A stretch of 64,000 bases of DNA from Incurvaria masculella (GCA_946894095.1 OX335655.1:12586001-12650000); one strand, 5' to 3'; counted from the first letter of the stretch, positions 29,443 to 41,698 are shown. The notes: a model not told the origin generated them from the sequence alone. Numbers and translations: made by a program.

Positions 29443-29692
29443 ACGTGTGCGAGTCGAACTCGCACACGAAGGGTTCCGTACCATCGTACAAGATATAACC
29501 CAAAAAAATACGCAATACCTTTAATTTTTTTTTACCTATTTGTTGTTATAGCGGCAAAATAAATACACACTCTGTGAAAATTTCATCTGCCTACCTATTA
29601 CGGATCATGAGATACAGCCCTGTGACAGACGGACGGACGGACGGACAGCGGAGGCTTAGTAATAGGGTTCCGTTTTCACCCTTTGGGTACTG
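29443..29692 (-). repeat. CCGT-repeat lepidopteran element, copy 4
   Basis: Reverse orientation: gtgcgagtcgaactcgcaca at the left, gacggacggacggacggaca and caccctttgggtac at the right. The repeat tract is short. Confidence 0.85.
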
Positions 29693-29814
29693 AACCCCAA
29701 AAAATCAATTAATTAAGATGATACTATTCCAAAAGCAAGGTGCCCAAAGCATTGTAGCATTCTTTCTTCTAAATCTTTCTTCTAAAAATTATTCTAGAAA
29801 TGTTTTCATTTAAC

Positions 29815-29940
29815 TGAACATGAAAATGGTCGTGATATAGACCCAACTCACTGCATCCTCGAAGGAATTATTTGCCATGCCAGGAATACCATTAAACTTG
29901 ATGGAAAATACGGGCAATTTTTCATGGCCGTTTCGAACGC
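29815..29940 (-). mobile_element. tRNA-derived SINE, partial
   Basis: Tail half only: actgaacatg ... gaaggaattatttgccatgc caggaa ... ttttcatggccgtttcgaac. Confidence 0.6.
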
Positions 29941-30165
29941 TCTATTAATTGTTTGTAGCTATCGAATGAGATCTGTTTTGAAATTTTTCTTCAAAATAAT
30001 AAACAAATTCCAGTGTGTTTCAATGTTGGTAAATTCTTTTCCTTGGTATCATTTAGATAAATATAATCAGACACAGACATTAAGAGATAGCATGATGTAA
30101 AGACCGTTGAAATTCAATTCAATTTGCGTCAATCCCTGCTGAATTTATCAATAATCAATTGCTAA
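29935..30165 (+). repeat. Dispersed duplication, copy 1
   Basis: gtttgtagctatcgaatgag atctgttttgaaa, atcagacacagacattaaga gatagcat, and gcgtcaatccctgctgaatt tatcaataatcaattgc align in order with 33765-33970. No element ends recognised. Confidence 0.65.
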
Positions 30166-30614
30166 ACAAGCATTTTCTTTTTAAGGTCCAAAATGCGAAA
30201 AAAGGGACTCTTATGGTTTGGCTCTGGTGTCCGTCGGTTACACGCATTTTGTTCCGAATTGTTCTCCCATTTAACGGTTCTTTGAAAATTCAAAAACCAA
30301 ATTACTAATACATAATACCCACTTATGTCAGTGAGTCAGGACATGAGTTCTGTCACACTCAATCAAAACTTTTGAATTTCTTTTTTTAAATTCGAATTAC
30401 GAATCTTCCATGAAATTAAATTGTGCACTAATACGAATTTTATTAATTTTTAAAAAATGAAATGATGGACGCTTAAAGAAGATCAGTCCGTCAGTCCGAC
30501 CAGTTGCATCGGTGCGGGGTATCGCGCCGAATTAATTTTCGTCCTACTGAAAGTTTTGAATACATACAGATTCATTTATCACTTAATCAAATGATAATCA
30601 TAATAAATATTTGA

Positions 30615-30655
30615 ACTTTAGTGTAGAAGACCGAATTGGTCTTCTACACTAAAGT
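30615..30655. repeat. 41-bp hairpin
   Basis: 18-bp arms actttagtgtagaagacc / ggtcttctacactaaagt with a 5-nt loop. The flanking context does not identify an element. Confidence 0.75.
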
Positions 30656-31234
30656 ATAAAAATGTGGAACGCTCTCCGATCCACATTTTTCTTTAGTTTT
30701 AGTTTTAATTTTTAAATTTTACTTTTAGATGTTAATAAGTATTAAATAAATATCTTGTTACAACAAATACTTGTTAGAGGTAAAAATACCCAAGAAGACC
30801 GAATAAGAAGTGGTCGCTCTCGCACTCTTAGAACTCAAGATGCCGCGTTGTGTAAAAACGTTGCGCGGGAAAAGTAACCGTGAAATTATTATTTCAGATG
30901 AACCAATTTTAATCGTGGATGAGAACTACAATAAAGACAATGGTAAGGTTTACGCCCACAACAGCGACGAAGCCGCGTGTCCAGTTTGGCCATTTCCCAT
31001 CGTCACTCATGATTTGGCTCATATTTGGCCTTAACTTAAGTAAATTTTTGTGATAAATGCATACAAATCAATCCAGTTGTGTATCAAAATGCAGTCCTCA
31101 CAACCTTTGTGGAACTGAGTATACAGGAAGATTGTGCGCCGGCTATTAGAACGAAAAGCAGGCGAAACTGGCTAGCGACGCGTGAAATTGACCTCATCCG
31201 ACACGAAGACTGGCCCTTCTCCAGTCCAGACTTA

Positions 31235-31402
31235 GGCTGAGATAAAGAGTCGTAACAGAAACTAAGACTAACGAAAAGTAGTACTTTGTGACGTCAATTT
31301 GCGTTACTTTGAGATTTCGTCCATACAAAATGTGTCAAAGTGACGTCACTAAGTACTACTTTTCGTTAGCCTTAGTTTTTGTTGCGACTATTTATCTCAG
31401 CC
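31235..31402. mobile_element. 168-bp Harbinger-type MITE, copy 1
   Basis: Inverted repeats ggctgagataaagagtcgta and gcgactatttatctcagcc extend through most of the element. It is flanked by TTA (31232-31234 and 31403-31405). A 3-bp TWA duplication is typical of PIF/Harbinger elements. It lies inside the transposase motif PDL^VSDYK. Confidence 0.87.
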
Positions 31403-31518
31403 TTAGTGTCCGATTACAAAATTTACAACACTTGTAGGAAAAGCCCTGCTCAAAGCCTGACTGATTTGGAATCACTTAATTCATCCTTGATCAAATCCCA
31501 CCAGACTCATTTACATTT

Positions 31519-31686
31519 GGCTGAGATAAATAGTCGTAACAGAAACTAAGACTAACGAAAAGTAGTACTTTGTGACGTCAATTTTCATTACTTTGAGATT
31601 TCGTCCATACAAAATTTGTCAAAGTGACGTCACAAAGTACTACTTTCCGTTAGTCTTAGTTTCTGTTACGACTATTTATCTCAGCC
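31519..31686. mobile_element. 168-bp Harbinger-type MITE, copy 2
   Basis: Same length and more than 95% identical to copy 1 by eye. The right flank TTAGTGTCC is also identical to that of copy 1, but the left flank (TTT) does not form a duplication, which points to local copying rather than independent insertion. Confidence 0.85.
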
Positions 31687-31789
31687 TTAGTGTCCTTCAC
31701 ATATTGAGACTCGTTGTGACGGCTACATTGAAATTGATTGAAGTCAGGGACGATTCTGCTATACTTCATTTAATGCGATAGTACGACCG

Positions 31790-33255
31790 GGGTAGGACTA
31801 AACATAACACCTATTAAGTAAGGAAGCCCTTTACTTACCTACGCACAAGCAAACCCTGCGTTTTAAAACGGTAATCCGACCGCGCCCAGCAGCGGGAGCA
31901 CAAATTAACGATAGTTTATATCGATCGATAAAGACTATTTCCTTCGTTTATTATGAGGATTCAGCACAAACACCGGTATATCATAAAACGGTAGATAAAA
32001 CTCACCGATTGAATATACATATACAAAATCGAGATGAAGGTTGTTTTATCAATGTATACAAGCCCAAATATGTTGATCGATCTTGTTTGAAGTTCGACAA
32101 CGCTATTTATATTGCGACGTACAACAAGAGACGATAAAACAATTTTAGGACATTTTAGACTCACAGAATTCCACACTCAAATGCAAACTATATTGTGCTT
32201 TTGCTTTCGGGCGCCTGCCTTGTGACAGAACCTCAGGATAAAATATAGAGTGTTGCAATTAGTTCATCGATATATATCTGGGACGTTATATATGTCGACC
32301 TACGTGTTTATGTTCGCAAGATTCGATAAATTTAACAACTTTCATATAAAGAACGATAGTTTATCTATTTTTTTGTGCTCTCACTGAGGGATTGCTTAAC
32401 ATCGGTTATCGAACCCAGAGATGTCGCACCAATGCGCTACTCTAATTAAATTAAAAGTACCCTAATTCATCCTAACCTAGCCTGACTTAAAAAGCTGTTT
32501 TATTCCTATTTGCATTGCCTACATTGCCGGTATTGTATTCTAGTCATTTTCACAAAACCGCATAGTAAAAGCAATTTCACACGTAAAGTAATTTACGTAA
32601 CCTAAACGTAAGTTTTAATGAACTTGGCTGACACGGTGCCGTGAGGATATATCCATTTACTTTACTTTACATAAATATATCTGTGGAATGAGAAATAATT
32701 GATTGATCTATTTACAAAAAAACATATTTTACATTTCGAAAAATCTGTTAAAAACATTGTATGACTTCTCGCAGCGATAGTTTCTGTTTTCTCATTCTCA
32801 TTAGAATTCCCCCTTTTTAAATAGATACTGTACTTGTAGTATTTCAAACTATAAATGAATCGACAGACGACCTACAACGAGAGAAAAGGTTTAATATTAC
32901 TTTTGTCAGGGCAAGTTTCTTTCGAAGCGAAAAGATGCCAATTAGTCAACATTTTGCTTGCTCTCTCAAAGGATTCGCCTATAAAAGGGCATTCTTTTGG
33001 CACGTTTTTGGAACTGAAAAACATCTCAATAAATTGAAATAATAGTACCTGGGTGCTTTTTTAAATGCCGTGCGATCTGTTTTTGAGTAGCTAAATCAAT
33101 GCATGCACATTTCATTCTACAAGTAGCGCGTAATTTTTGGTCACGATTAGGTAAATGGCTGAATCTGGGTTCACGTGCAATCTAGCTGACGCAACCACTT
33201 GCCGCAGGCAGACCGACACATTTTGCTTCAGACGGAAGTATCAGCTGAGTTATGT
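31790..33255. other. Intergenic AT-rich sequence
   Basis: It contains a decayed tRNA-like head at 32385-32450 (atcggttatcgaacccagag). Otherwise nothing recognised. Confidence 0.45.
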
Positions 33256-33450
33256 TTTTCTTTATGCGACCTGACATGGATGGTTAATACCACACAACTC
33301 CCGTTATGATATTAGTCCAATACATCACTTTCCCGAAAGAATTAGGTGCCATGCCAGGACCTACCCTTTATGAGCACGGCTACATTGGCCTGGATGGAAA
33401 AAACCGGTCATTTTTTCACTACCGCTTCGGCCATCTTTTCATTCAATAAT
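33256..33450 (-). mobile_element. tRNA-derived SINE, partial
   Basis: Tail half: gacctgacatggatggttaa ... cgaaagaattaggtgccatg ... gccatcttttcattcaa. Confidence 0.75.
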
Positions 33451-33764
33451 GGTTTGAGAGCAGCCCTATCATTAAAGTAATAATAGCGTATACGCTAAAC
33501 ATGCGTAGCCTATATTAATTCTTGCGAAATTTAAGTGTTCCTAGGCGAATTGACTTTGGTTTCTATAATAGATACCCTATCTACGCCCTCTTCCACAACT
33601 TTTAAATGATTTCCAAAAGTGAAAATTAATTCCCTTTGAGACTTCTCAGAGTTGGACATTGCCAGTGCGATGCAGGGAAAAGAACCACACGAGCTTCTTT
33701 CTCTACTAGTCTCTCTTATTCCATCTTCTTTGTTCTTTCAGTTACTACTAACCTCGTAGATTTC

Positions 33765-33970
33765 GCATTGCGTGTAGCTATCTAATCAGATCTGTTTTGA
33801 GAATGCTATTCAAAATAAAATATACTTTTGAAAAGTTCCGTTGCTCGCATCGGAAAATGTAATCAGACATAGACATTAAAAGATAACATTTTATAAATAA
33901 CGTTGTAATTCTAATCGAGTTACGTCAATCGCTGCGGCATTTATCAATATTCAATTACTTATCGAGTAAT
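33765..33970 (+). repeat. Dispersed duplication, copy 2
   Basis: gcgtgtagctatctaatcag atctgttttgaga, atcagacatagacattaaaa gataacat and acgtcaatcgctgcggcatt tatcaatattcaattac match copy 1. Both copies sit beyond a partial SINE. Confidence 0.65.
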
Positions 33971-34265
33971 TGAATATTATTTTTTTATTGAGAAACAAGT
34001 TCTAACTTGAATTTTGAAATAAGCCTTGATACAGTATGAAATATTTATCCATATCGGGAACTTGCCGTTGCGCCTTTGTCACATTGTACAAAATGGCCAC
34101 ATGGTTATTGCAGGTAGCATATTTATAGTGTTAACATTAAAAACTAAGTTATAGTAAGTTAAAATACATATAAATATATTAAAAAAGTGTGAGATGGGAC
34201 CTTACATTAGTACATACAATGCGATAGTATCAACCCGGGCGCACTTAATATTAGTAGGGGAAGTA

Positions 34266-34517
34266 GATAATAAACCCAGATCATTCTCTGAATAGTTACA
34301 CAATGCTTTGTCCATTTCTCTCGAATCCGAAACTACATGTGAATGCAAAGGACAAAACGACAAAAAGGATTTGGGTTTATTAGTAACAGGAATAATAAAC
34401 CCAGGTCATTCTCTGAATAGTTATACAATGGTTTGTCCCTTCCTTTTGAATTAGAAATTGCATGTCAATACAGAGAATCCCCTATATCACCCCTTCAACT
34501 TTTTTTTAATCATTTTC
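34266..34517 (+). repeat. 126-bp direct tandem repeat, two copies
   Basis: ataataaacccagatcattc tctgaatagtta at 34266 recurs at 34392 with about 85% identity; the second copy decays after gtcaatacagagaatcccc. No coding sequence. Confidence 0.75.
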
Positions 34518-34563
34518 CTTCCCCAGGCTACAATCTTCTAGTCAAATTGCATGAAGATCTGGG

Positions 34564-34801
34564 GGTCCATTCAGAGTAAGAGTGAGTTCGAATTCGCCAC
34601 TAAATATCAACTCACTTTTTTAAATAGTTACTGTTTCCACACTTCTAGAACACCATTACAGTTAGGTAAAAATCTGGTTTGTCCCGTAAATACGTTGGAA
34701 GTATAAATAACGGTTCCATTATTTAAATAATAATATATTTCCCAGCTATTTTTAGGTTAACTCACTCCCGAACTCGAACTCACTCTTGCTCTGAATGGAC
34801 C
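34564..34801. mobile_element. 238-bp foldback MITE
   Basis: ggtccattcagagtaagagt gagttcg at the left is mirrored by cgaactcactcttgctctga atggacc at the right. The centre is AT-rich. No target duplication was identified. Confidence 0.82.
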
Positions 34802-35211
34802 TCCTGTTCGCTGGTTTTGTAGTGAGAACTTAACATGTAAACTCACTTTCACATGTTGTTTCACTTTCACGTTTTGGTTTTGAGATCTCGAAAATGTTGG
34901 TATATGGAGGTTTTTAGGGGACGTAATCGATCGGTTTTAGTAAGGTTTCATCTGTGGGTAAACGCGTTTTCCCAGTTTTCCCACAGATGGCAAGATAGGT
35001 AATTTCACTGCAGCATGTACATAGGCAATATCCCAGTGGGGCGAAATGATAGAATTCCGTCTCGTAGGTCATGGATTCGCATCCCGATCCGTTGGAGTTT
35101 TTATTTTATCTTTTAAAACGCCTCTTACATTTTGTAATAGATAGGTGTCATCCTTGACAAAATAAGAATATTAAGCTATCGGGTTCGTACAGCCATCTCT
35201 TATGTGTGTTT

Positions 35212-35312
35212 TATGTCACTGGTCATGGATGGCCGACCATCGTTATGATATCAGCCCAACACACCGCATTCCTGAAGGAATTAGGTGCCATGCCAGGAGC
35301 TGGATGGAAAAC
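35212..35312 (-). mobile_element. tRNA-derived SINE, short fragment
   Basis: gtcatggatggccgaccatc to gaaggaattaggtgccatgc caggagctggatgg, then truncated. Confidence 0.7.
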
Positions 35313-35819
35313 AAGTACAATTCCCATTCGTGCTACGAGTATATTAAAAAAACACAATACTGGACTTTTCAGGTTAGAAATAGGATGTTTTCTATGTATT
35401 TCGTCTTTAATAATATCTTTATGTCCGCAAAAATACTTTAGTTGTAACACTAGTAAATTGTGCATTCTATTTCTATTATGATTGATTTATTTTAATTCGC
35501 ATTGCTTATTTCTTATATTTTCACCTCAAACCCATATTAAGCTTTGAACCCATCAGTGACTTTTGACCTTACGACAACGCATATTAGACGTGAACGTGGA
35601 GGTTGGGGATTAGTCAGCCGCTTGGCTTCTTGTTACCTAAGGCGACGTTCGAGCTGAAAGCGGATCCTCCAGACGGCGCTGGGATGAACCGCCTTGAAGG
35701 AGATTTTGGGGGTGCATGATTTACACAAAGAGTTGCCCCTACTCAATGTCGTCGCACGTGTCTTGAGCACGTCGAGCTTGTCCCGCAAGCGACGTGTGTA
35801 CCTCCTACCTAACACATTC

Positions 35820-36016
35820 ACATTCCCCTACTAGGTGGTAGGTTAATAGCTCGCCCGGGTTGATACCATCGCATTGGACGACCTCCGAAGCGGCAACGAA
35901 CAATTGTCCGTGTTTTCTATCCAGTTCAATGTAGCCGTACTCATAAAGGGAAGGTCCTGGTATTCACCTAATTCCTTTGGGAATGTGGTGTTGATATCAG
36001 CCCAATACAACACACC
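35820..36016 (+). mobile_element. tRNA-derived SINE, partial, opposite orientation
   Basis: It reads gctcgcccgggttgatacca ... gtgttttctatccagttcaa tgtagccgtactcat ... ctgatatcagcccaata. With the fragment at 35212 it makes a loose inverted pair around 500 bp of unassigned sequence. Confidence 0.72.
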
Positions 36017-37518
36017 ACGGTCGGCTCTCCACGTTCAGTAACATAAAATAACATAAGAGATGGCTGTACGAAAGTCATAGCTTTCTTACAGTTTTCAGGG
36101 ATGAAACCTTTCTATATAAACTTAACTCCGAAATGTCATCCAAATCTTTGAGCTTTTTAAAACATAAAAAAATACATTAATATTCGACCTGATCGGGATC
36201 TACGACCTACGAGACGGAATCTAACGCTATCGCTTATTTACACAATCTGCAGTTAAATAACTGATTATACCACCTTCGTGAAAACTCAGAAAAACTGTCA
36301 CTTAACCAAATTAAACGTGCTATATTTTAATCAATGGCGAAAATATCAAATCTGCTCTGCGAGTAAATGGCCGAGGCGCAAAGCCGCCAACCGAAATTGC
36401 GCCGTCTGAGCCCAGCTTAAAAATGATCCATTCTTTGATTCAGCTTTAGTTATGGCTCGTAAAGCGGAGTTAGCAGCATAAATAGCGCTGAAAGTGTGGC
36501 ATTCCTCACGGCGGCGATACAATACGTCAGTATACTATGTTATCACGCCTCATATTTTAAATATTTTATATTTTACAGAAGAAGTGTGCTTACATTTATA
36601 AAGCTGGTCGAACGTGAACATGTTCACGTGCCGAGGATTCCGTCACGTCTGGACATATAATCCATTCGCCCTCGCCTCGACTATTTTGAAATTTCATGCA
36701 AAATTGTCCATTCAGAAATATTTCTTGGTATCTAGTACATAATTAGGTTGGTGCATAAGTGCACTTTTTTTTAAATTTTCTAACAAGGAGAAAATGCGTG
36801 TGACCGACAGACACCAGAGTCAGACCATTGTTTCGCTTTCCGCGACGGGAACCTAAGATGGGTGAACCGAAAGAGTTCAGGCCACATTTCATATCTGTCA
36901 GATCTCATGTTCTAAGCGGCGACATCGACTGCGGGCGCGGTCGTCGCTCCACTCTGCGGTCTCGTCTCTACCTACCGCCGCCGCCGCTACTCTCTCTCAC
37001 TCCATTTGCGGGAACTCGTTCCATGCGATGTGTCGACAGCCGGATGGTCGACACCGTACGATTTGTCTGCGGAACTTCACATAATGACTACCACCGTACC
37101 TCAGAGCCTCGTTTCGGAGTTCTCACCTAAATTGACGTTTACCGCAAATCGATTAACAGACAGAGACAGGCCTGCTCCAATTGGCAATCTTATAGATGGA
37201 GGGAAAATTTATTATTTGCAAAATAAACTGATATTTTGGTACTATTGATATTTGTGAATTTACATTAACTAAGTGTATTTACCCGAGTTTTTCTTTTATC
37301 AACGATGATAAATACTTACTTAATGCAACAAGGCATTAAAAAATAATATTTATACAAACGGGCATTATTAATCCGTATTTCTGTGAGCAGGGTCAAATAT
37401 TTTTTTAAACTAGGACAAAATAGACGTGGAAAAAAATATAGCCAAGTTTTAACTTGTTTTTCTTTGCTGTGTATGTTGAACTGGTTAATGTTAAAATATG
37501 ATAAATCCTATGGATGAA
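36017..37518. other. Intergenic sequence with a GC-rich segment
   Basis: 36820-37130 is GC-richer and open for 100 codons on the plus strand, Arg-rich, without recognisable motif. 37155-37205 repeats the phrase gcctgctccaattggcaa seen at 17808. Confidence 0.4.
36744..36772. mobile_element. Possible solitary mariner-type terminus
   Basis: taggttggtgcataagtgca resembles the ends of some mariner families, but no matching opposite terminus was seen in the next 1.5 kb. Confidence 0.3.
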
Positions 37519-37797
37519 TCCTTACTAATATATAAATGCGAAAGTAATTCTGTATGTACGTCTGACGTTTTCACGCCTAAACCTATGAACCAATTGTGAT
37601 TAAGTTCGGCAACTTTGTAAATAGGTTATAGGCTACCTTTCGAGGCAAAAGTTAAAATCGAAGGGGGTGAAATAGGACATGAAAATTTGTATGGGGAACT
37701 CATTTAATATCGAGAAATTAAAACATCCCAGATGTTTGGCAGAATTATTTCAGTCCCAAACGACATTTACCCGATCCGAGCCCAATACCTCAACTAG
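37519..37797 (+). mobile_element. Short non-autonomous Helitron, copy 2
   Basis: 279 bp, beginning A|TCCTTACTAATATATAAATG and ending acccgatccgagcccaatac ctcaaCTAG|T. The termini fit the Helitron rule exactly, and the internal ttataggctacctttcgagg matches copies 1 and 3. Confidence 0.7.
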
Positions 37798-37829
37798 TAA
37801 AATAATGAACAAAAATCTACAATGCTGAC

Positions 37830-38065
37830 GGCACGCCAATTTGCAATGTCGACCCTGACGCCGTCGACCTTGCTGTTGGTCCCGGTAACCCCGCAGTCGC
37901 CTTTCGCATCGCCTCAGCCACCTATTCAGTCGTCGTCCTCCTACAGCCCCTTTGAGACGTCCCCCTCCCCGCGGCCACCCCCGCCCCGCCCCGCCCGCCG
38001 TGACCCGGGCCGCATCCAGCCGCTCCGAGCCGCGCCAACTCGAACGGAAAACTTTGAAAAATCAA
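37830..38065 (+). other. Isolated GC-rich island, possible orphan exon or 5' exon
   Basis: About 65% GC in an AT-rich region, just after a Helitron. The plus strand is open for 97 codons (37822-38115) and rich in Ser/Pro (QSPFASPQPPIQSSSSYSPF, SPSPRPPPPRP). Base composition resembles the gene exons elsewhere in the window, but there is no recognisable domain, and splice sites cannot be fixed. Confidence 0.3.
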
Positions 38066-38244
38066 ACAGCATTGAAGTCAGTTCGCAGCAGTTTGCGAAT
38101 GCCACAGCGCGATAGGGTATCCGCGAAACTGTTTTTCTATTGGCACATGGCTTCCTTGCTATGCTGCATCTGGCTGGCTAATGGCATTTTTCAGGACTGC
38201 ATCTAATTCTGGAATATCTTTTTATGAATTGTAGAACAATATTT

Positions 38245-39060
38245 TTTTTTTATTACTTAAAGAACACCCAAACATACATAGATAGTAAAAACGTGTGAAC
38301 AAATACAAACAACAGTGGGACTTATCCATGTACAACAGCGGTCGCTGCAGATTACAAAAAAATAAACTAATCTGAAACTATATTCAAAAACTTAAACTAA
38401 ACACGTCTTCTGAATAAGTAAACTTATTAACAACATTTATGAAATAAGAACAGAACAATGGAAATAGTGAAAGTAGAAAACTTAAATTATTAAACTAAAA
38501 ATATAATAAAGTCACAATATTTTCAAGGTATTGAAACAATAGTTTGTAAATCTCTCTCTCGTACGGCGAGTTGAGCGTCTACTCGGTACGCGGAGATTGA
38601 CTTGTGATAATAGTTCCATAGAATTTACCCTATAATGTAATATTTTGTGCATGTACATTAAGTCGGATAGCTTTCTTCCGTAGGCAAGCGGCAATGATTT
38701 TTTTTTAACTGTTATATTGATCAATTTTAGTCTGTGATGTAGAACCCTGTAATAATAATTTTGTATACGCTCGAGAGACATCGCATACTTTTCATAAAAA
38801 GGATTCCAAATAACTGACGCATACTCCAAGTGAGATCGAATTAAAGAGTTGAAGAGCGTTATATAGCAGTCGGGTTTTTTGAAATCCTTAGTATTACGCA
38901 GCACGAATCCCATCATTTTTGTAAGCCTTATTTTTAACGGATTCAATGTGCTCGTCAAAGTGTAATTTAGTGTCTATTATAACACCTAGGTCTCTGATGC
39001 TACTAAAACTTTCGATTATATCGCCGCCAATAGAGTATTCAAAATAAATATTGCGTTTAT
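38245..39060 (-). mobile_element. Jockey/CR1-type LINE fragment
   Basis: The minus strand has RDLGVIIDTKLHFDEHI, then after a one-base insertion in an A run, KMMGFVLRNTKDFKKPDCYI, LFNSLIRSHLEYASVIWNPF and RIQNYYYRVLHHRLKL, ending in a poly(A) stretch at 38245. This is the conserved region after the RT domain. Confidence 0.83.
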
Positions 39061-39189
39061 TATTACGTTTAATTACTTATAGTAAAAAACGCAATATGTC
39101 AAACGCAATTATCAAAACAATATATGATCGGTCCCCGAATTTATGGTAGACAATGTTTTTTTGGTAATCTAATAACTTAAAAATATTAA

Positions 39190-39432
39190 TCATTCTTATC
39201 TTAAATGAGAAAGTAACTATGTCTGTCTGCTGCGTTTTCACTCTTATACCTATTAACCATTTTTATTAATTTCGGTATAGAGATAGTCTGAACCTTGGAG
39301 AAGGACATAGGCTACCTTTTGTGGTAAAAAATAAACTATAAGGTTGAAATAGGGGATGAATGTTTGTATGCGGAATATATATAACATCCAGTAAATAATT
39401 CAATCCGACATTGACCTGAGGCTAACCGGCAA
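39190..39432 (+). mobile_element. Short non-autonomous Helitron, copy 3
   Basis: It begins A|TCATTCTTATCTTAAATGAG and runs through gaaggacataggctaccttt to a decayed end at gacattgacctgagg. Same family as the copies at 14217 and 37519. Confidence 0.6.
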
Positions 39433-40761
39433 AGTGACATTATGGTAGTAAAAAAATTACTTTTTACCTGTGTACAGATAATGTTTTTGTGAGCAGCAGT
39501 TATCTATCAATCTTTGTAAACTAACTAAGTGTCAAAGGAAAAAATTACATACCAGGCAAAGTTTCTTGTCTGTTCTTCTATACCAGTGGTAATTAAACCG
39601 GCCAAAAAAATCTAATTCAAGTTTGCAATATACATCTTATAAAGGAAATACATAATGAAACTGAAATTGAAACTTTCGCGGGTCTGCGATTGCCATGCCG
39701 GTCAGCCAGGTGCGTCTTCACACCATGTTTGAAGGACATTTTGATGTTTTTTTTCTCTATTTCGACGTGAAGCGACGTGTAGCGGACCGAATGGTCCGAG
39801 GTCAACATTTTCAGTTCTTACTGTGCAGCAATGTCTCAGCAATTCTCATCAATGAATGAGCCCTTCAGGGATGAAGGCGCCAAAAAGTGAAGTAAAGTCG
39901 AAAATTGGTGGTTTTTTTGGTTGTTTTTGGATTTTTGACATATTGTATGGTTACTGGGCCGACTTTTTCTTTGAACTTTCACCCGGCCACGCTGGCAGCC
40001 TAGTTCTCATGTTAACCAGCCGTTGTCGTACCCAATAATGCAATTATGATTTTGTTGTTTGTGAAGTATTTTTTTGCGTCAGAACTACATATTAAGTCGT
40101 TTATGAGCAGAGTTCGGCCCTGGGCAGCTGCGGACTCTCCGCAGTGAATCCGCGAGAAAATCGAGTAGAGATATTGTCCACCGCATCCATTGCACCTGAT
40201 TTACTGTATTCATCTGTAGTCTCGCATAACTTCAAGCAATATTATAAGTATAAGAAGTTATTGCAGTCGATGCTTAAGATTCTACATTAAAAAAATTAAA
40301 CGCCTATTATTTACCTACAACGCTACATGCACGGGAAAATAATTCAGTGGTACTTGTATTATTTTAAGTGCCGGAACCCAGAGAGCACTCTAGAGTGCTG
40401 TCTGGGTTCCATTTATGTAGACCTATATTATTATTTAACTTATTTATATAGACCTATAATACCGTTTGAAGTTGTCTGACGTTATCACCATCTCAGAAAT
40501 CAATTATTCTTAAACTTTTGCATGACTACAATCGTGAATGTGCTCTACTCTGAAATTTCACTAAAACATACGACAACTATTGGGCAATATTCGTTTTCCA
40601 CCTCCATATCCGAATGCTCATGGGCACCGGCGCTACCATTTTGGACAATGATGGAGCCTAGAACGTTAAAAATAATGTGCTAGAGACAGGCCCTGCAACC
40701 GCGTCACCGAATGTTTGCCAAAAGAAGCAAACATCATTCACTAAGCCGATTGAACACTTAA
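39433..40761. other. Intergenic AT-rich sequence
   Basis: Nothing recognised except the hairpin at 40373-40410. Confidence 0.45.
40373..40410. repeat. 38-bp hairpin
   Basis: ggaacccagagagcactc / gagtgctgtctgggttcc arms with one mismatch. Isolated in AT-rich sequence. Confidence 0.7.
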
Positions 40762-40913
40762 GGGTCTCTTCCACCAAGTACTGATTAGCTTAATCCTCAC
40801 ATTAAAGGGCTTTTATTGCCATATCGCAATCAATACCAGCACAAGATAATCAGCACTTTAGTAATACATGCCCTGTGTCTTTAAAAATAAATCAGCACTT
40901 GGTGAGAACCAGG
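40762..40913. mobile_element. Foldback MITE (CACCAAGTGCTGATTTA family), copy 2
   Basis: Left end gggtctcttccaccaagtac tgatta; right end aaatcagcacttggtgagaa ccagg. The internal ttaaagggcttttatt is shared with copy 1. Confidence 0.72.
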
Positions 40914-41698
40914 TTTATCCAAAGTTTATCCCAAAGTTTATATGCTGCTCACAATAGTTGTTCTGAAGTGTTTTATTCACTGTGGACAGTAAAAACCTAG
41001 ATGGTCTACCTACGAAGATAATCGGTATTATATGAAGGCATCATAGTTTATTTGTATAAACCATGTTTCACCATTATATAAAAAAACCTATAACGGTTTT
41101 CCAGAGGACACAATGACTTATTGTCTAAAATATTGCAAGAGAGAATTTCAAAATGTTTCAAAGCAATTTTCGCTTTAGCTGAACGTTCCAAATAGGTACG
41201 CTATCAAAACCGTCCGCTCCGTTCGTTGAATAATTTGCTAATATTTCATTGTTTCAATACCACGTGAAGGTAGAATTAATCGCAATCCAATAAAATATAG
41301 CTTCGTAATGACATTTGTGATTCTGTGAACGGTCGCATATGACCCTTTCACACAATCATGCATTTGTAAGTAATACAAGTCCACATTCAACCCTGAAGAT
41401 ATACTTAAGCCGTTTTCTGACTATAAGAGTTGACTTGTAAGAGTGTACTATGACAGAGTAGCCTTCACCCTAGTGTGCTATGATAGTAGTTTACACGTTT
41501 CATAGTTCACTCTTATGTAATGTAAAGAAATTGACAGACATTTTTCTGTAAAGCAGACTCTCGCGCATATTTGTTTTTTTAATTCTTCAATCTCATATTC
41601 CAAAGCACTTCTTCAGATTCATAAATAGTTCGACAAAACTCGTCTTCTAGTCGTACTTTTTTGACTATGAGCCAATTTTAACACTGTTTTGCTAAATA

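Larger units (their letters stand above)
30770..31780 (+). pseudogene. Tc1/mariner-like transposase remnant cut by two MITEs
   Basis: Fragments read EDRIRSGRSRTLRTQDA, then NREIIISDEPILIVDE (first catalytic Asp region), NKDNGKVYAHNSDEAA, then DCAPAIRTKSRRNWLATREI, IRHEDWPFSSPDL. The last motif is interrupted by a 168-bp MITE and resumes as SDYKIYN and LESLNSSLIK. A second MITE copy follows. Compared with related transposases there is an internal deletion between the N-terminal part and ISDE. Terminal repeats were not found. Confidence 0.72.
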
